Positions 49,670-61,302 of a stretch of 64,000 nucleotides of DNA are shown one piece after another. Position numbers and translations under genes: made by a program. Each line of letters opens with the position of its first letter. Within the stretch, counting starts at the first letter, position 1. Source of the stretch: Enoplosus armatus (taxonomy: Eukaryota > Chordata > Actinopteri > Centrarchiformes > Enoplosidae). Below the pieces are notes generated by a model. The model ran no database searches. It was not told where the DNA came from and worked only from the letters and a program-made list of their open reading frames with translations. The stretch is taken from NCBI RefSeq assembly GCF_043641665.1, contig NC_092190.1, forward strand, positions 9,630,048 through 9,694,047. Direction: 5' to 3'.

Positions 49670-49900
49670 GTTTAGCCTCGGTGGGTTCGGATCCGGCCTG
49701 AGGTCTGTGGGTGTCCGCTGCGTCTGGATGAGATTCACTCCAAACTCTCTGCAACTTCTTCAACTTTCATCTGCAGCACGCGCGCGCGCGCCTCTCACTC
49801 ATCCCGGACAACTGACGGGGAGCGCGCGCAGGCGGGAGAGCCGCTGCTGTCTCGAGCTCAGGGAGAGCACTGCCCTCGCGGCAGGCAGGGCTCACAGGGG
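49640..49900 (-). promoter_or_regulatory. CpG-rich promoter of the JAM gene
   Basis: The sequence just upstream of the start codon is rich in CpG, including a CGCGCGCGCGCG run at about 49779-49791 and GGAGCGCGCGCAGGCGGGAG. No TATA box was seen at a suitable distance, which fits a CpG-island promoter. The exact transcription start is not visible. Confidence 0.6.
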
Positions 49901-50218
49901 AGCTCGTTTCATTTTGACACGGGTCCGCTCTTTGATCTGCCCTGTTAGTATCTCACACAGGATCATTAGGACCGTGTTCAAACGCCTCTGATATTTCCTG
50001 GTTTCTTTTACTTCATGTGACATTATGAGAAAGAGAATATTTGACTGCAATTTAGAAAAAGGCCAGCATGGACTGGTTTCCATTGTGGTACTACAAATAT
50101 GCAGCTGGTTTATCTGTCCGGCTGCATCTGGACTGTTTTGGTTCACTCTCACCGCTCTCTTTGCATTGGCTTTTGCTGCAGCAGGCTCCTCTGTACACAA
50201 CCTGCTCAGCACCATGTT

Positions 50219-50520
50219 GCAGTCAGACACAGTTAGTGAGAGAAGTTAGTTAGCGGGTGAACACAGTGGAGCTTTTAACAGCTAAAGAGCCAGATATTTC
50301 CTACAGGAGTTGGTAGAGACCAAACAGCTAAAAGAGAGTGAATATTGGACGTACATTCATGAGGTGGACAGACACACAACTCCAAATGAATTATAATACC
50401 CTGTCATTACTGCTGGATGTGTAAATAAGCAAGTGTTTGCTATATCAACTAAAAAGGTGATGATATGTCAATGTTGTTTTCACAACGAGTGGCCAAAAGA
50501 TCAGTTATTGCAGGTTTAAG
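50219..50520 (+). repeat. Repeat family R1, copy
   Basis: CAGTCAGACACAGTTAGTG, GGTGAACACAGTGGAGCTTT, CAGGAGTTGGTAGAGACC, GATGTGTAAATAAGCAAGTG and GAGTGGCCAAAAGATCAGTT follow the R1 order. It ends directly against an R2 fragment. Confidence 0.75.
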
Positions 50521-50660
50521 TACAGTTTTGAGGTACATGTACTATACTTGAGTAGTTACATTTGATGCTACTTTTACATTTGATGCTACTTTTCTCCACT
50601 AATCCGACAGTTAAAGTTACTTGTTACTTTGCAGATTAAGATTTTACAAACAAAACACAT
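50515..50660 (+). repeat. Repeat family R2 fragment joined to R1
   Basis: AAGTACAGTTTTGAGGTACA, ATACTTGAGTAGTTACATTT and a TTGATGCTACTTTT block duplicated in tandem (about 50558-50592), then TAAGATTTTACAAACAAAAC. The left end proper is missing at the junction with R1. Confidence 0.65.
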
Positions 50661-53160
50661 GAAACATGACACATTATTCTCCTTGTTGACACGTGTGTGG
50701 AGAAAACACATAAATGCAGTCTCACTTTAATCTGAAGTACTTTTTGCATTCATTCAGGGATTTTTCTAATACTTTTTTAAAAACATGTAATCATGCGTTT
50801 GAATTTAAAAGATTGAAATCATCATGTTAGCGTTGTGAGTTTGCACATGTCAGAGATGAGTGTAATAGGAGGTGCAGAGACGGGACAGCTGCTGGCTGAG
50901 CTACTGTGTCCTTGGCTATTAGGTTTCTCACCACCAGCGCTCGCACAACAGCACATTGTCACTGCTTCTGGTTAATGCGCACACATGCTTACATTTGTGG
51001 CCATATGCACACACACACACAGGGGCCATACATGCAGACACGTGTGCATGAACACACACACACAAAGAAATACAAAGTCACAAAATCTCTGCTGCAGCAC
51101 CTGTTCACCATCAACAGGCCCAGCTGCTCTGCTGTGAGCAGGATGTCATATCACACACACACACACACACACTCACACATGATAACACAACTCAGAGACG
51201 ACTGCTCACTTTACACCAACATGTTTTACATAAACCATCTCTCCCACATAGTGAATCTTATATGATTGGGTGAATTTAAATGGGATGTTTGGCGACATCT
51301 TCGAGCATCATTTGAACAGCTGTGCTCTTCACTCTTTACTGCACGAAGTTCAGCAACATGCTGTGGCAGCTTTGTGCCAACTAGACTAAACAGGATCTAA
51401 TTTTAAAGCTTCAAAGCTTCAAAACTCAGTGTATTGTGTAAAACCGGTGGAGTTCCCATTAAATTAAGTTTAAATTAAGTTTAATTTTCAATAACTGGTG
51501 AGATTTTGCACAATATACAGCAAAATATAAAACAAAAGATGGGAAAAACTCAACTCACTTTAACAATAATTTTAAGTTTATTGGAAGTTTTTAAGGTTTA
51601 GTGGAGGGAGACTCGGTTATCTTTTTGTCTAGCAGTGCTGGTGTGGCCCCAGTATGCAAATATTTCTTTATTTAGACGTACCTGATTCAGCATGCACCAG
51701 CAATGGCACTATGAAATGTGACTGATTAAATCCTTACAGAGTTTGACTAAATAAAGGTTCAATTAAATGTCACTCAAACCAAAACATCTATGTAGCAACA
51801 AACTACTGACCCACGCGAACCAGGGGTGTCTTTCTTCTCGCATTTCCTGTCTGCCTCTGCGCTGAAATAGACCCTTTTCACAGCAGACATTTTGACTCGT
51901 CACAGTAACAGAGACGCAAGCGTAACTCTTTACATTAACGATGTCTCTGTTCCATTTAAGGGCTCCAGTAAGCCGTGCCTTTGAGCCAGCGTGCACAATG
52001 TTAGGGTTCTGGAATTGGCTAAACTAAATGGTATGCAGCCATCATTAACATTATTAATCACATTGTGCTTTTCCTGTTGAAAGGTCTATATCAAATAAAG
52101 ACAGTAATGCCCCCCAAAAGACCCCAAGGATCCAGCAGCAAGACATCTTCAGCAAGAGAGGTCGGAGATTTGGGCCACATGTCCCCAAATCACAGCTCAG
52201 AACAACTTGGATTTTTCAGAGGGACATCTCGAGCAATTTGCCAAATTGGTGGGTAGGTGGGCTTCGAGACCAAAAACACTGGATGTCTGAAGTGAAGACA
52301 TATTCCTTCTGAGTCAATGAATCCTAGTTTGTGTTGGGACAATGTCGCTGTGAGGAAATACCTTGACAAGCACAACAAATCCATTAATGTTTACACTCAT
52401 GGTTTAAGTTTTACTGAGCAGGTGTATTTCCTCCTGGCCACCGTCTTCACCTTTCCACATTTTATTTACCGCAGCATTTTGTGTCCTCCAAGAGAGACAG
52501 AGACACAGAAAATACAGGAGTTCTAACAATACCACTGAGATATGGTTAATTATTCTCTGTAATCTAACAGGTCAGAGTCCAGGTCTAGAATATCTGCACA
52601 TTTCTTTTACTTCTTTTGGAGGTGAAGCCTCAACTTTGTGGCCAGTTTATTAGCTAAAACGTCTACATTGTGTATTTTTGCAATTATATCCTTTGTTGTT
52701 TTGGTGCCAGTTTTACCCTTTTCTTATTTACAGACATTTCTATTCAAGAATGAATAACCATCATCTAAACCTTCAGTAATTTGCACACAGATGAACCTGA
52801 AAATACAGATTAACTTTTATATCTCTGTTCTGAGAGTCTGCAATAGTTGTATCAGGTATAATTCGTTGATACTTTCCCAGTTGTTTACTTCTATGGAAGA
52901 GCCTTGACGATGTGGACTTTCTACCCTCTAAATTATGAGTGAATACCAACAGGAAACAATAGAGTTTTCCTCTGTATCTATCATAAATATGGGCTTTTGA
53001 CAAGATAAGCTATCAGGAAGGCTCTGTTTTATAACTTACCGAAAGAAGGTAGAAAAAAAGGGGGCAGGTCTTATGCTGTTCATAAAGATTAGGTGTAGCA
53101 ACAAAACACAGATAAATAGTCGCAAACAGAAGACATGAGACACACGAACAGGTGGTAATA
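50661..53160. other. Intergenic stretch between the JAM and lectin genes
   Basis: Non-coding as far as can be seen. It has a short (CA)n at about 51147-51171, an interrupted CA patch at 51009-51064 and a tandem TTAAATTAAGTTTAA motif near 51465-51483. The plus-strand frame at 52065-52256 begins MPPKRPQGSSSK within it and could be a remnant of a retroposon, but nothing else supports that. Confidence 0.45.
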
Positions 53161-53169
53161 ACTCACTGG

Positions 53170-53176
53170 TATAAAA
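53170..53176 (+). promoter_or_regulatory. TATA box of the C-type lectin gene
   Basis: TATAAAA sits 77 bases before the start codon, which would place transcription start near 53200 and give a short 5' leader. A TATA-type promoter fits a tissue-restricted secreted protein. Confidence 0.6.
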
Positions 53177-53246
53177 CGCATTTGACAGTAAATCACAGTC
53201 TACAATCCTAAATACAGACCATACAGATTTTGTCATTCACATCAAG

Positions 53247-55099
53247 ATGAAGACCCTGGCATTGCTCTCACTGAGCCTAGCAGGTAAGAGACATCATAAA
53301 CATTTTTCTGCTGTGTGTCTGTTAGATTTCGCATGTACGTTCAAATTTCAACTTATCACTCACTCACTTATTTGCTGTGATGACTGAAGTTGAAACACGA
53401 GCTTTGTCACGTCCTTAAAGAGAGTCTAGTTAACTATCAATCCCATGTTTATCTCATCATTTCACTCACTAATCATTCTGTTATTTGTAATTGTTGGTCA
53501 GGATTTACAAGGAAATGTTATAGTTGAGTTAGAGTGTATTGCTCCTATGTAGGAGGAGTGGGGGTCTTTTTACACGTCTGTGCCTTTGTCCCATTGTCTC
53601 ACAATCCATCCATATATGCAGTAAAGGAATCTGCTATATTGCACCAGAAACTTTATTTAAAATGTTCTCTTTTCAGTGGCTCTGGGAATGCCACCATTTG
53701 TTCAAGATGTGGCACAGAACCCTGTTTTGACAGAAGTGGACCAGAGCCCTCTGCGGGGAGATTGGGTTCCTGAGCAGGGTCACGTGGTGGTGGACGAACC
53801 TCTGCCACAAGTCAGGCTAGGGTCCAAGGAGCAGCAGGAAAAACTGGCTCCGGTGCCGGTGGACATGGAGCAGAGCCAGAATATGGTAGAACTAGAGGTT
53901 AAAGTGAAGACAGATGCTGGAGTGGAGAAAGATGGTGAAGTAAAGACAGATGTTAAGAAGGAGCCAGAGGTTAAACCAGAGCCTGAGGTTAAGGTGGAAC
54001 AAGACAACATGGTGGAACTAGAGATTAAAGTGAAGCCAGTGGTTAAGAACGACCCAGAGCTCAAAGCAGAGCCAGAAGTTAAGGTGGATCCAGAGGTTGA
54101 GGTGAACCAGGAGCTAAAAGCAGAGTCAGAAGTTAAGGTGGATCCAGAGGTTGAGGTGGACCAGGAGCTAAAAGCAGAGTCAGAAGTTAAGGTGGATCTA
54201 GAGGTTAATGTGGACCCAGAAGTAAATCTGAATCCAGAAATTATGGCTGAACTAGAGGTTAACGTGAAGCCAGAGGTTGAGATGGAGCCAGAGCTCAAAG
54301 ATGACCCAGCCTTTAAGGTGGAATCAGAGGTTAAGGTGGAGCCAGATGTTCAAGGGGAGATAGAGCCTGAAGTGAAGACCACGTTTAATGAGGAGGAGGT
54401 TCAAGAGGACTTTCATGTGCAAATGAACCTCGAGCCAGAGACTGAAACAGGTCAGGAGTCCGAAGAGAGGCACATTGACATGGAGGAAAAATATGAAATG
54501 GTGGGCGAGCCAGTCATGGAGTTGGAGCCACTGGATGATGACGGCATGTTTGGAGAGGAACTGAGCAATACGAAGTTGTCGGAGGTGGAAAAGTCTTTGA
54601 GGGTGGCATTTCAGAATCAAGATCAACCTCCGCCAGAGGAGGAGGGGCTTATTATGAGTGAGCAGAACTACGTTTTAAATGAAGAACCAATCATGGAGCT
54701 GGAGCCTGAGACAAGGGAAGAGCCCTTCTTACGTCAAAAGGTTGTGCCAGATGCTGCTATCATGCAAGAAGGGCCAGCATTGGACATTATGGGGCAGCAG
54801 ATGCCATCTTTAGAGGAGTATTTCCCAAATGAAGAGGCTAGGATGGGGATGGAGTCTAGCAAATTGCAAGATTCTCTCAAAGCAGAGGGGTCGGACTATT
54901 TGATGATGGAAGAACCAGTGAGGGAGGAGGAGCTGTTTCCAGTCCTGGAAGACAATTCTGTGCTTGATGGAGGTTTTCAGATTGATGTCGTGCCTAAAAT
55001 AGAAAAAAGGGATTTGATGAGACAGGGAGTTAGATACCCTGTAGAAAGAGGACCATCATCAAAACAAGACCAGCAAGGTAAAGTGCAAGTAAAATATTA

Positions 55100-55145
<46 letters not shown>

Positions 55146-56044
55146 CCTTAGGTGCATCTAAGTTTTGTTTTAAGATAGATTTGAAAACCTTAAGTGTGAA
55201 AATGTAATTTTACTTTTTAGCCACATGGCGGAGCTGTTGGCCTGGTGTGGTACTTGAGAGGAAGTGTTACCAGTTCTTCAAAGAGCCAAAGGGGGCTGCA
55301 GATGCCGAGGTATTTACATGTTCTCCACTATCTCAAAGATGCACCATGAAATCTTTATAAAGTTAGACTTCTTTCGCAACACACAGCCGATAATGTGCAT
55401 AATCCCAGCTGTCTTCTCTGTTTTATGTGCAGTTCTTCTGCCAGGAACATTTCCCTGGTGGCCACCTGGCCTCCATCACGAGCCAACACATTCACAGAGA
55501 GGTGATGAACATGATGCTGAGGCAAAACGGGGAATATACACGCACCTGGGTTGGAGGACTACAATATTTGGAGGTGCGTATGTTCAGTCAGCGAGTAGGG
55601 GGTCGTAAGTCTGTTAATGAAAATACAAAATGATAATTAACCCCTCACTTATCGCACCATGAGAGGGATTCATTTTACTGCTAGGTTTGTATCTGGCGAA
55701 TGAAGTAAATAAAAGAATCCTCATGCACCTCATTAATCTCCTTTTATCTGTCAGACTGGTCGCTTTATCTGGTTGGATGGATCCCACTGGGACTACGCTG
55801 ATTGGCTGTCGGGGGAGCCCAATAACACAGCAGATGTGGAGAACTGTGTGGAAGTGCTGGCGCTTGGTAGGAGTCACATTGTTGTTTAAAGTTGAACTGA
55901 AGGCACACTCTTACCAAATATGAATATTGACCACTGTGCCACTTTGTTTCTGATCTGCTGTTTGTTTATCTTTCAGGAAATGGAAAGTTCAATGACTTCA
56001 CATGTTGGGAACCTCAGGCTTTCATCTGCTCCTTCCCATATTAG
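53247..56044 (+). CDS. Secreted C-type lectin with a long acidic repeat region (six exons)
   Basis: Exons: 53247-53283, 53677-55077, 55221-55309, 55433-55573, 55755-55866, 55977-56044. Splice sites are GT-AG and phases agree, giving 615 aa. Residues 1-16 are a signal peptide. Exon 2 alone encodes residues 14-479, very rich in Glu, Asp, Val, Lys and Pro, with an RGD at 39-41, tandem 18-residue units at 140-193 and several degenerate copies. The C-terminal domain (about 485-615) is a long-form C-type lectin domain with six cysteines (485, 495, 512, 587, 603, 611), WVGG, WLDGSHWDY, EPN at 577-579, VENC at 585 and FND at 598-600. The calcium and sugar residues of an EPN-type (mannose-type) site therefore appear present. 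The exon pattern of the domain resembles small fish lectins; the acidic-region-plus-lectin layout recalls the eosinophil major basic protein precursor, but here the lectin domain is itself acidic and keeps its calcium residues. Specific function is unknown. Confidence 0.85.
54057..54218 (+). repeat. 54-bp tandem repeat in the lectin gene, three units
   Basis: Units at 54057-54110, 54111-54164 and 54165-54218 encode ELKAEPEVKVDPEVEVNQ, ELKAESEVKVDPEVEVDQ and ELKAESEVKVDLEVNVDP. Each has an inner six-residue rhythm of Glu-hydrophobic-Lys/Glu-x-acidic-Pro/Ser/Gln. Degenerate copies extend on both sides from about 53886 to 54370. Unit length is a multiple of three, so copy-number change keeps the frame. 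Confidence 0.9.
55101..55142. repeat. (AC)n microsatellite just inside lectin intron 2
   Basis: It starts about 24 bases after the donor at 55078. It extends the open frame of exon 2 artificially with Thr-His repeats; the splice donor CAAG|GTAAAG shows that these are not coding. Confidence 0.9.
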
Positions 56045-56133
56045 TGAATGTACAATGAGCTCCTTTCCCATGTGCTTCCTTGTCTGCTCTGTTGTTGGTT
56101 GCAGAGTTTTGTTGCTTTTTTCTTTAACCATAC

Positions 56134-56139
56134 AATAAA
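56134..56139 (+). terminator. Polyadenylation signal of the C-type lectin gene
   Basis: AATAAA 90 bases downstream of the TAG stop at 56042-56044, giving a short 3' UTR. Confidence 0.6.
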
Positions 56140-56743
56140 TCCTATCTCACACAGTGACTTAAAGGCCCTGAAAACATATTTCCTCATTCAGCTACTTATT
56201 ATGAGTAATGTGATCCTCAATTAACACATAATGTTCTACCAAAGTTAGGACACTTTTGGTTGTGTCACATTAGAGATTTCTGTGTTTCTGTTTTTCTCTG
56301 TACACTTCTCATTCATTTGAAGGGGGCGGGGCTTAGTTGGAAAAAGGTGATGTCACATACTCCCACAGTCCAATCAGGATTCATCAACATGCAAATCAGA
56401 ATTAGATGACAGCTGGTCATTTTTAGTCGTGAATATTAATGTTATGGAGAAATACTTGACATCTGAAGCCACGTTTTTAGAGACATTATATTCTTATGTG
56501 GTTTTATTTGTTTTTGATAACAAGATAATAAAGTGAACGTGATATTTTATTATTGAGCTTGTTGTGATTATTACCCTTGTGAAAGAAGTATACATAATTG
56601 CACATAATTTAAGTGAACTTAGCATTCTACCTTCTTCCACTTTTAGGATAACCACTAACACACATTTAATATGCAAGAAATATAATCATGATATGATGAA
56701 ATATGTCTTAAATAAAAAGGAAATGTAGTATGAGTAACTAGAT

Positions 56744-57262
56744 CTCAAGTGTATCTTCATTAAGTACGAAACAGTGTATTTAAATATTAGAATATATTTA
56801 ATTACAACTGGTGTCTCAAGTGCACTTAAGTGTAGTTCAGTATATTTTAAATTGCACTAGTTATATATCACTAATAAATCAAGTACAATATTTGTAAAAA
56901 TAGCACAGTTTAAGTAGAGAAAGCGTAGTACACTTTTGAGTACAATTTAAAATATATTTTTATATACATTAAATATTTTAATAAAATGTGATTTCAGTAG
57001 AATAAAGCCCTGAAATGTATTAATAAAATATAATTGTTTAAAAAGATTTCAAGTGCGTCTGTATTAGGTCCCAAAAAGTGTATTTAAACATACTTCATTA
57101 CATATATTTTAAATTGCACTAGTTATATATTGTTAATACATTAAGTACAATGTTTGTGAGTCACAAACAGCAAGTGCAGAAATCCAAGCAAACATTTGAG
57201 TACAATTAAATCTTTTTTTATACACTTGAAACACCTGAAAATGTGACTTTAGTAGATGCAAG
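56744..57262 (+). repeat. Diverged tandem duplication, unit about 260-300 bp, A/T-rich
   Basis: Blocks in unit 1 (TCTCAAGTGTATCTTCATTA, TTTTAAATTGCACTAGTTAT, AATCAAGTACAATATTTG, TTTTGAGTACAATTTAAA, ATGTGATTTCAGTAG) recur in the same order in unit 2 (TTTCAAGTGCGTCTGTATTA, TTTTAAATTGCACTAGTTAT, CATTAAGTACAATGTTTG, ATTTGAGTACAATTAAAT, ATGTGACTTTAGTAG). Not coding. Confidence 0.75.
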
Positions 57263-57275
57263 CTTTACCCTCAGT

Positions 57276-57352
57276 TGTCAGTTTATTAGGTACACTTAGC
57301 TAAAACACACTCTGACATAATTTAGCCAGGTGTACCTCATAAACTGGCCACT
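57276..57352. repeat. Short palindromic element
   Basis: TGTCAGTTTATTAGGTACAC on the left is mirrored by GTGTACCTCATAAACTGGCC on the right, about 20 bases apart. The TTATTAGGTACAC end motif is a familiar terminus of small teleost DNA elements. Confidence 0.55.
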
Positions 57353-57359
57353 GGGTGTG

Positions 57360-60300
57360 CAGTATATTCCCTCTCAGTTGGAGCAGCCCCATTGGCCTGC
57401 AGCATGGGGCATTTTTGAGGTTTAGGTGATGAGTGTTTACCAGGAAAAAGTGACACAACCATCCGTCTGTTGGGTGCATCTAAACCTCCAGTCCATCCAG
57501 GATCCATATACGGCAGGCCCAGTTTACTCAACACACGGACTCCAGGGATTCTGGCTTATTTTGCCAGATCAGGGACCAGTCACTGTGTCCGAGAGAGAGT
57601 GATCTGCTCTGGTGCCAAAAATCTGACGAAAGCTGTTCACACCCAGATTCATGTTCACTGTCTGTAACATTGCTGGCTGGATAAGTATGTTTGATTACTT
57701 TCTCCTGTCAATGTGGCATCCTCGCCTTCCCCTTTAAAATTACAGAAGCTTAGCGCCCATTAACTGATATATTCACACACTCACGCTGCACATGCGGCTC
57801 CTGTAAAGCCTGCCGGGACTCACATGTTGCTGTGTGTGACTGTGACTCATTTTCCACTGGCCTGCACAACCTTTTCTGACCTTTGGACATGGAGGTGAGG
57901 ATTACCAACCCTAAGGTGATGACTGGCAGCTCTTTATCCTTCTATTTTAATTGCTGCCCGTTCCACATATACAGTACATACGTCCACCACCACTACACTC
58001 ATGCACTAATATGTTTATTCAAATTCAGCAATAAGCTATTGTTTGAGAAATATAATCTTTGGCACATGTGAGCGTTGCAGACTCTCCTTTGTTCCCCTAC
58101 CAGGAAAAGTGACTTTTGCTGGATTTAAGAGATCACAGTGTGAGGTGCATTTCCAATCTATTAATGGAGATATATCATAGCTTTGCTGTACATTGTGGGT
58201 ACATTATAAAATCATATTTTTAGACTTGGTACATCAGATCTGGTTAGCCATCATCAGGCGGGTATAGAAGTTGAAACAGATTAATAAGATATGTCATTTT
58301 GGCAAAACAAGAAAGTATGTGCAATATATCATTCATCACCAGTGATTGATAAATGAAATAGAGAGCGGTGGATTCATGGTGTCGAGATCCTGATGCTGTG
58401 GAAATCCCCTAATACCTTGACTGCTTATTAGAGTTGCTGTTTAGATGAGAGTGACTCAGTGTTGCTGCTTGCCATCTGTCAGTTCAAGTCATTTTCTAGC
58501 TTCGTGCAGCACAACCAGTTGTCTGCTGGCGTGTGTGTGAGTGTGTGTGTGTTCATGCACCGAGGCTGTGAATCCTCCTGACTGAGCCCTACAGCCCGGC
58601 TTACAAACACTTCATCCATGCTCAGTCGTAAACTTTGCATCACAAGCTGGACTCCGCCGGTAGTACGAAAACAGACTGTAAACAGAGTTTACACCACCGC
58701 CTTTTATAGTGCAGATACATAGCAGCGCTAATCTGTGTGCTTTTCTTCATGTTAGTGTGCGCGGCAGCTCTGTGTGGACAAATAGACCAATTTCCATGAG
58801 AACATACCTTTAGCTCAGACCATGTTAGTGTGTTCAAGAGCGGGTTTTAACTACAACTCATGTATACTCTATGATATTCTTACCATTTTTTAATGCATTC
58901 TAAAAACGTTCACTATTCGTTCCCATTCGTTTCTGAATGATTTGAAAATCAATTTACAGACTCTTATAAAACTTTCCTGAGTTGTGAAATCCATCACAAT
59001 GAACATCAAGTCTGCATTAATGATTTTTCAACGTGACATGGTGTGGTAAGGCAGTTTATATTGTTGAATGATTGATTGATTTAAACTTGATGTTCATTTA
59101 AACAGTTTACCCAACTCTCTTTCAAAAGTCTGCTTATTGAATATCATACAGTAGGAACATGTATGCAAACCAGTGGTTTAATGAGTTGGAAGGAAAAGTG
59201 CATTAAAACCATTAAAAGATATTTTTTCTACAAATTATGTATACACAAAGACACAGTTCATTCTGCAAAGCATGCTGCTGTGTTTTAGAGGTTCAGCTGT
59301 GCTCGTGGACCAAGTTAAACTTAAATTGATCATCTCATGAAGTTATTTGTGACTTTGTTGGGAACATAATGATGTGACAACTTTTGTGCTGTTGTTTTTC
59401 TCTTTTCACTCTAAGGGACTGTATGAATGTTATTAGGGGGGAGAGAGGGGTAGGAAAGGGGAGGGTATTATTTTTATTTTGAAGGTATGGTAGTTTTTGG
59501 GAGTGTAGGGGAGGGTCTTTTATATTATATTTATTTATTATCTTTTTATATTTATATATATTCTGTCTCTGTATCAACATTTTATTAATGTGTCGTTGGT
59601 GGTGCACTTTAGAAGTCCCTGGTTCAAACCTGGCTGCATCCCTCTCCCTCATTTGCTGTCATCTCTCGACTATTGCTATTTAATAAAGGCATTATAAATT
59701 ATTTGAAAAAATATCAATGTTTATGTGGTGCGGAGGATGTTACAGTCAAGAGGAGGGCTTAAAGAAAACATTAACGGCCCTGGGGAGGGCCTTGCTTTTT
59801 TTACAAAGTGAATTATAATGTTCAGCCTCGCTCACCACCACAATCATTTTCATAGTTTTCCAGTTCACACATAAAAGCTGCCATAGCTTTTCAAAAGGTC
59901 ATACAGCCTCTCACTGGATTTTCAAACACAACTCGGCTCTGTGATGTTTTGTTGTCGCTTCTGCTTGTTGACTGACTCATAAACTTTTATGTGTTTATGT
60001 TTATGTGCAACACAAGTGGGACCTGGAGGGGAGGAGGGAGAAAGAAAAGCAGGATAAGCTTGATGAAGGTATTAAAGGTGGAAGTGTCAGTTCCAGGTCA
60101 GGCCAGGGTAAAATCTCCTCACTCTCCTGCTGATTGTAGTAGAAGTTAACACTATTCTGCTTGGAGCATGCCAGGTGGCACACATCCATCTCATACATCC
60201 ACAACAGATCTGCTCATAGCCCTCCCAGGATCAACATAAATATGCAAATATGTTGGCACAGTGCACAGTGTGAATGTGTTGTCCTCAAATGTTTGCTTGC

Positions 60301-60600
60301 CCCTGCAGTCCGACCTGAAACTCCTGCTTAAAGCCAGATGTCTGCTTCATTAAGGGTGAGAGGAGGGAATAATGAGAGAAACTTTCTGCAGATGTTCCTC
60401 TTAGGAAAAAAAATGCTGGACCTGATTTTGAAGCCACAGTAATAAACACTAATATACAGAATATAAACACTGGCAACAAGAGTTGATGTGAAAGTTTTGG
60501 GAGGGGTCAGGATTGGTCATCTGTCAGACACTACAAATCTCTGCTTCTGTCTCTCAAATCTGTCCGTCAGAGACCCCAGAGACCCCAGCCTCACTCAGGG
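57360..60600. other. Intergenic stretch between the lectin and METTL21 genes
   Basis: No exon was recognised. At about 59585-59700 lies a SINE-like tail (CCTGGTTCAAACCTGGCTGC, then TTGCTGTCATCTCTCGACTA and AATAAAGGCATTATAAA), whose GGTTCAAACC block resembles a tRNA-type B box. Minus-strand frames over 59335-59652 are chance translations of this and of T-rich sequence. Confidence 0.45.
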
Positions 60601-60609
60601 GTGTGTCAC

Positions 60610-60686
60610 TATAAACACGACAACACAGCAGAGAGACGTGCAGACACAACGAGGAAAGAGGAAGAAGAGACAACTGCTTCATACAG
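60610..60686 (+). promoter_or_regulatory. TATA box and probable non-coding first exon of the METTL21 gene
   Basis: TATAAA at 60610-60615 is followed by a purine-rich leader that ends CATACAG at 60686 with the donor GTATGT. The next plus-strand acceptor, CTTCTACAG at 61672, opens the exon with the METTL21 start codon. A first exon of roughly 60640-60686 is therefore likely. The precise start is inferred. Confidence 0.5.
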
Positions 60687-61302
60687 GTATGTTTCACACA
60701 TTCTGAAGAGCTTTTTTTGATTTTTTAAATGAATGAGATAAACCTTCACCTACTTCTGATGACAGGAATTATTTTTAAAATATATCAAACTGTGTCCTTC
60801 ATATGTGATGTGCATCTGAGGTAAAGAGCAACCCGATGTGTCCTCTGTATCCCTGTCTGTTGCTTGTTGACCTCAGGGTTTAACCAGCTGTGTTTCTGGG
60901 CTCCAGACTGGAGTCCAGTGACAGCTAAAGGGACTAGAGGACTAAATCTAGTCAGTTCTGAACCCAATCCAACTTTTACTGAGCTTAAAATAAATCACAA
61001 ACACACAAATCATTTAACAAGCACACTCAAAATGAATCACAATTCCTAGCCAGAGAAACGGCAACAATATAAATGTCTGTCGTAATCCAAATGATTGAAA
61101 AGTAAAGATATGTGCAGTCCATCAACACAACACACTTTCAATTATGTGAGAAGCTAATTATTGTAACATTTTCATATTTGTCAAAATATAACAAGGGAGG
61201 ATTTTATATATATTATAACATGCAAATATTTATAACATGCAGTTTGATGTGTTTTAAGAGGTACAGCAAGACATGTACAATAGCTAGAGGTAGTACTGTT
61301 AT

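Noticed and set aside
49670..49738. Upstream start for the JAM protein
   Set aside because: The frame opens with GTG, not ATG, and the extra residues would precede the hydrophobic signal peptide; the ATG at 49669 is the first in frame.
52065..52256. Frame containing MPPKRPQGSSSK, considered as a LINE ORF1 start
   Set aside because: Only a short piece is open, with no coiled coil, RNA-binding or reverse-transcriptase sequence nearby.
53780..54298. 172-codon minus-strand open frame rich in Ser and Thr
   Set aside because: It is the antisense shadow of the acidic repeat exon of the lectin gene; the repeat pattern alone keeps it open, and no start or splice context supports it.
55078..55151. 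Extension of the lectin exon 2 frame into Thr-His repeats
   Set aside because: The frame runs through a good splice donor into an intronic AC microsatellite; joining at 55077 to 55221 gives the lectin domain in phase.
59585..59660. Possible tRNA gene suggested by a GGTTCAAACC B-box-like motif
   Set aside because: No cloverleaf could be built, and the following sequence matches a SINE-type tail, so it is at most a tRNA-derived retroposon fragment.
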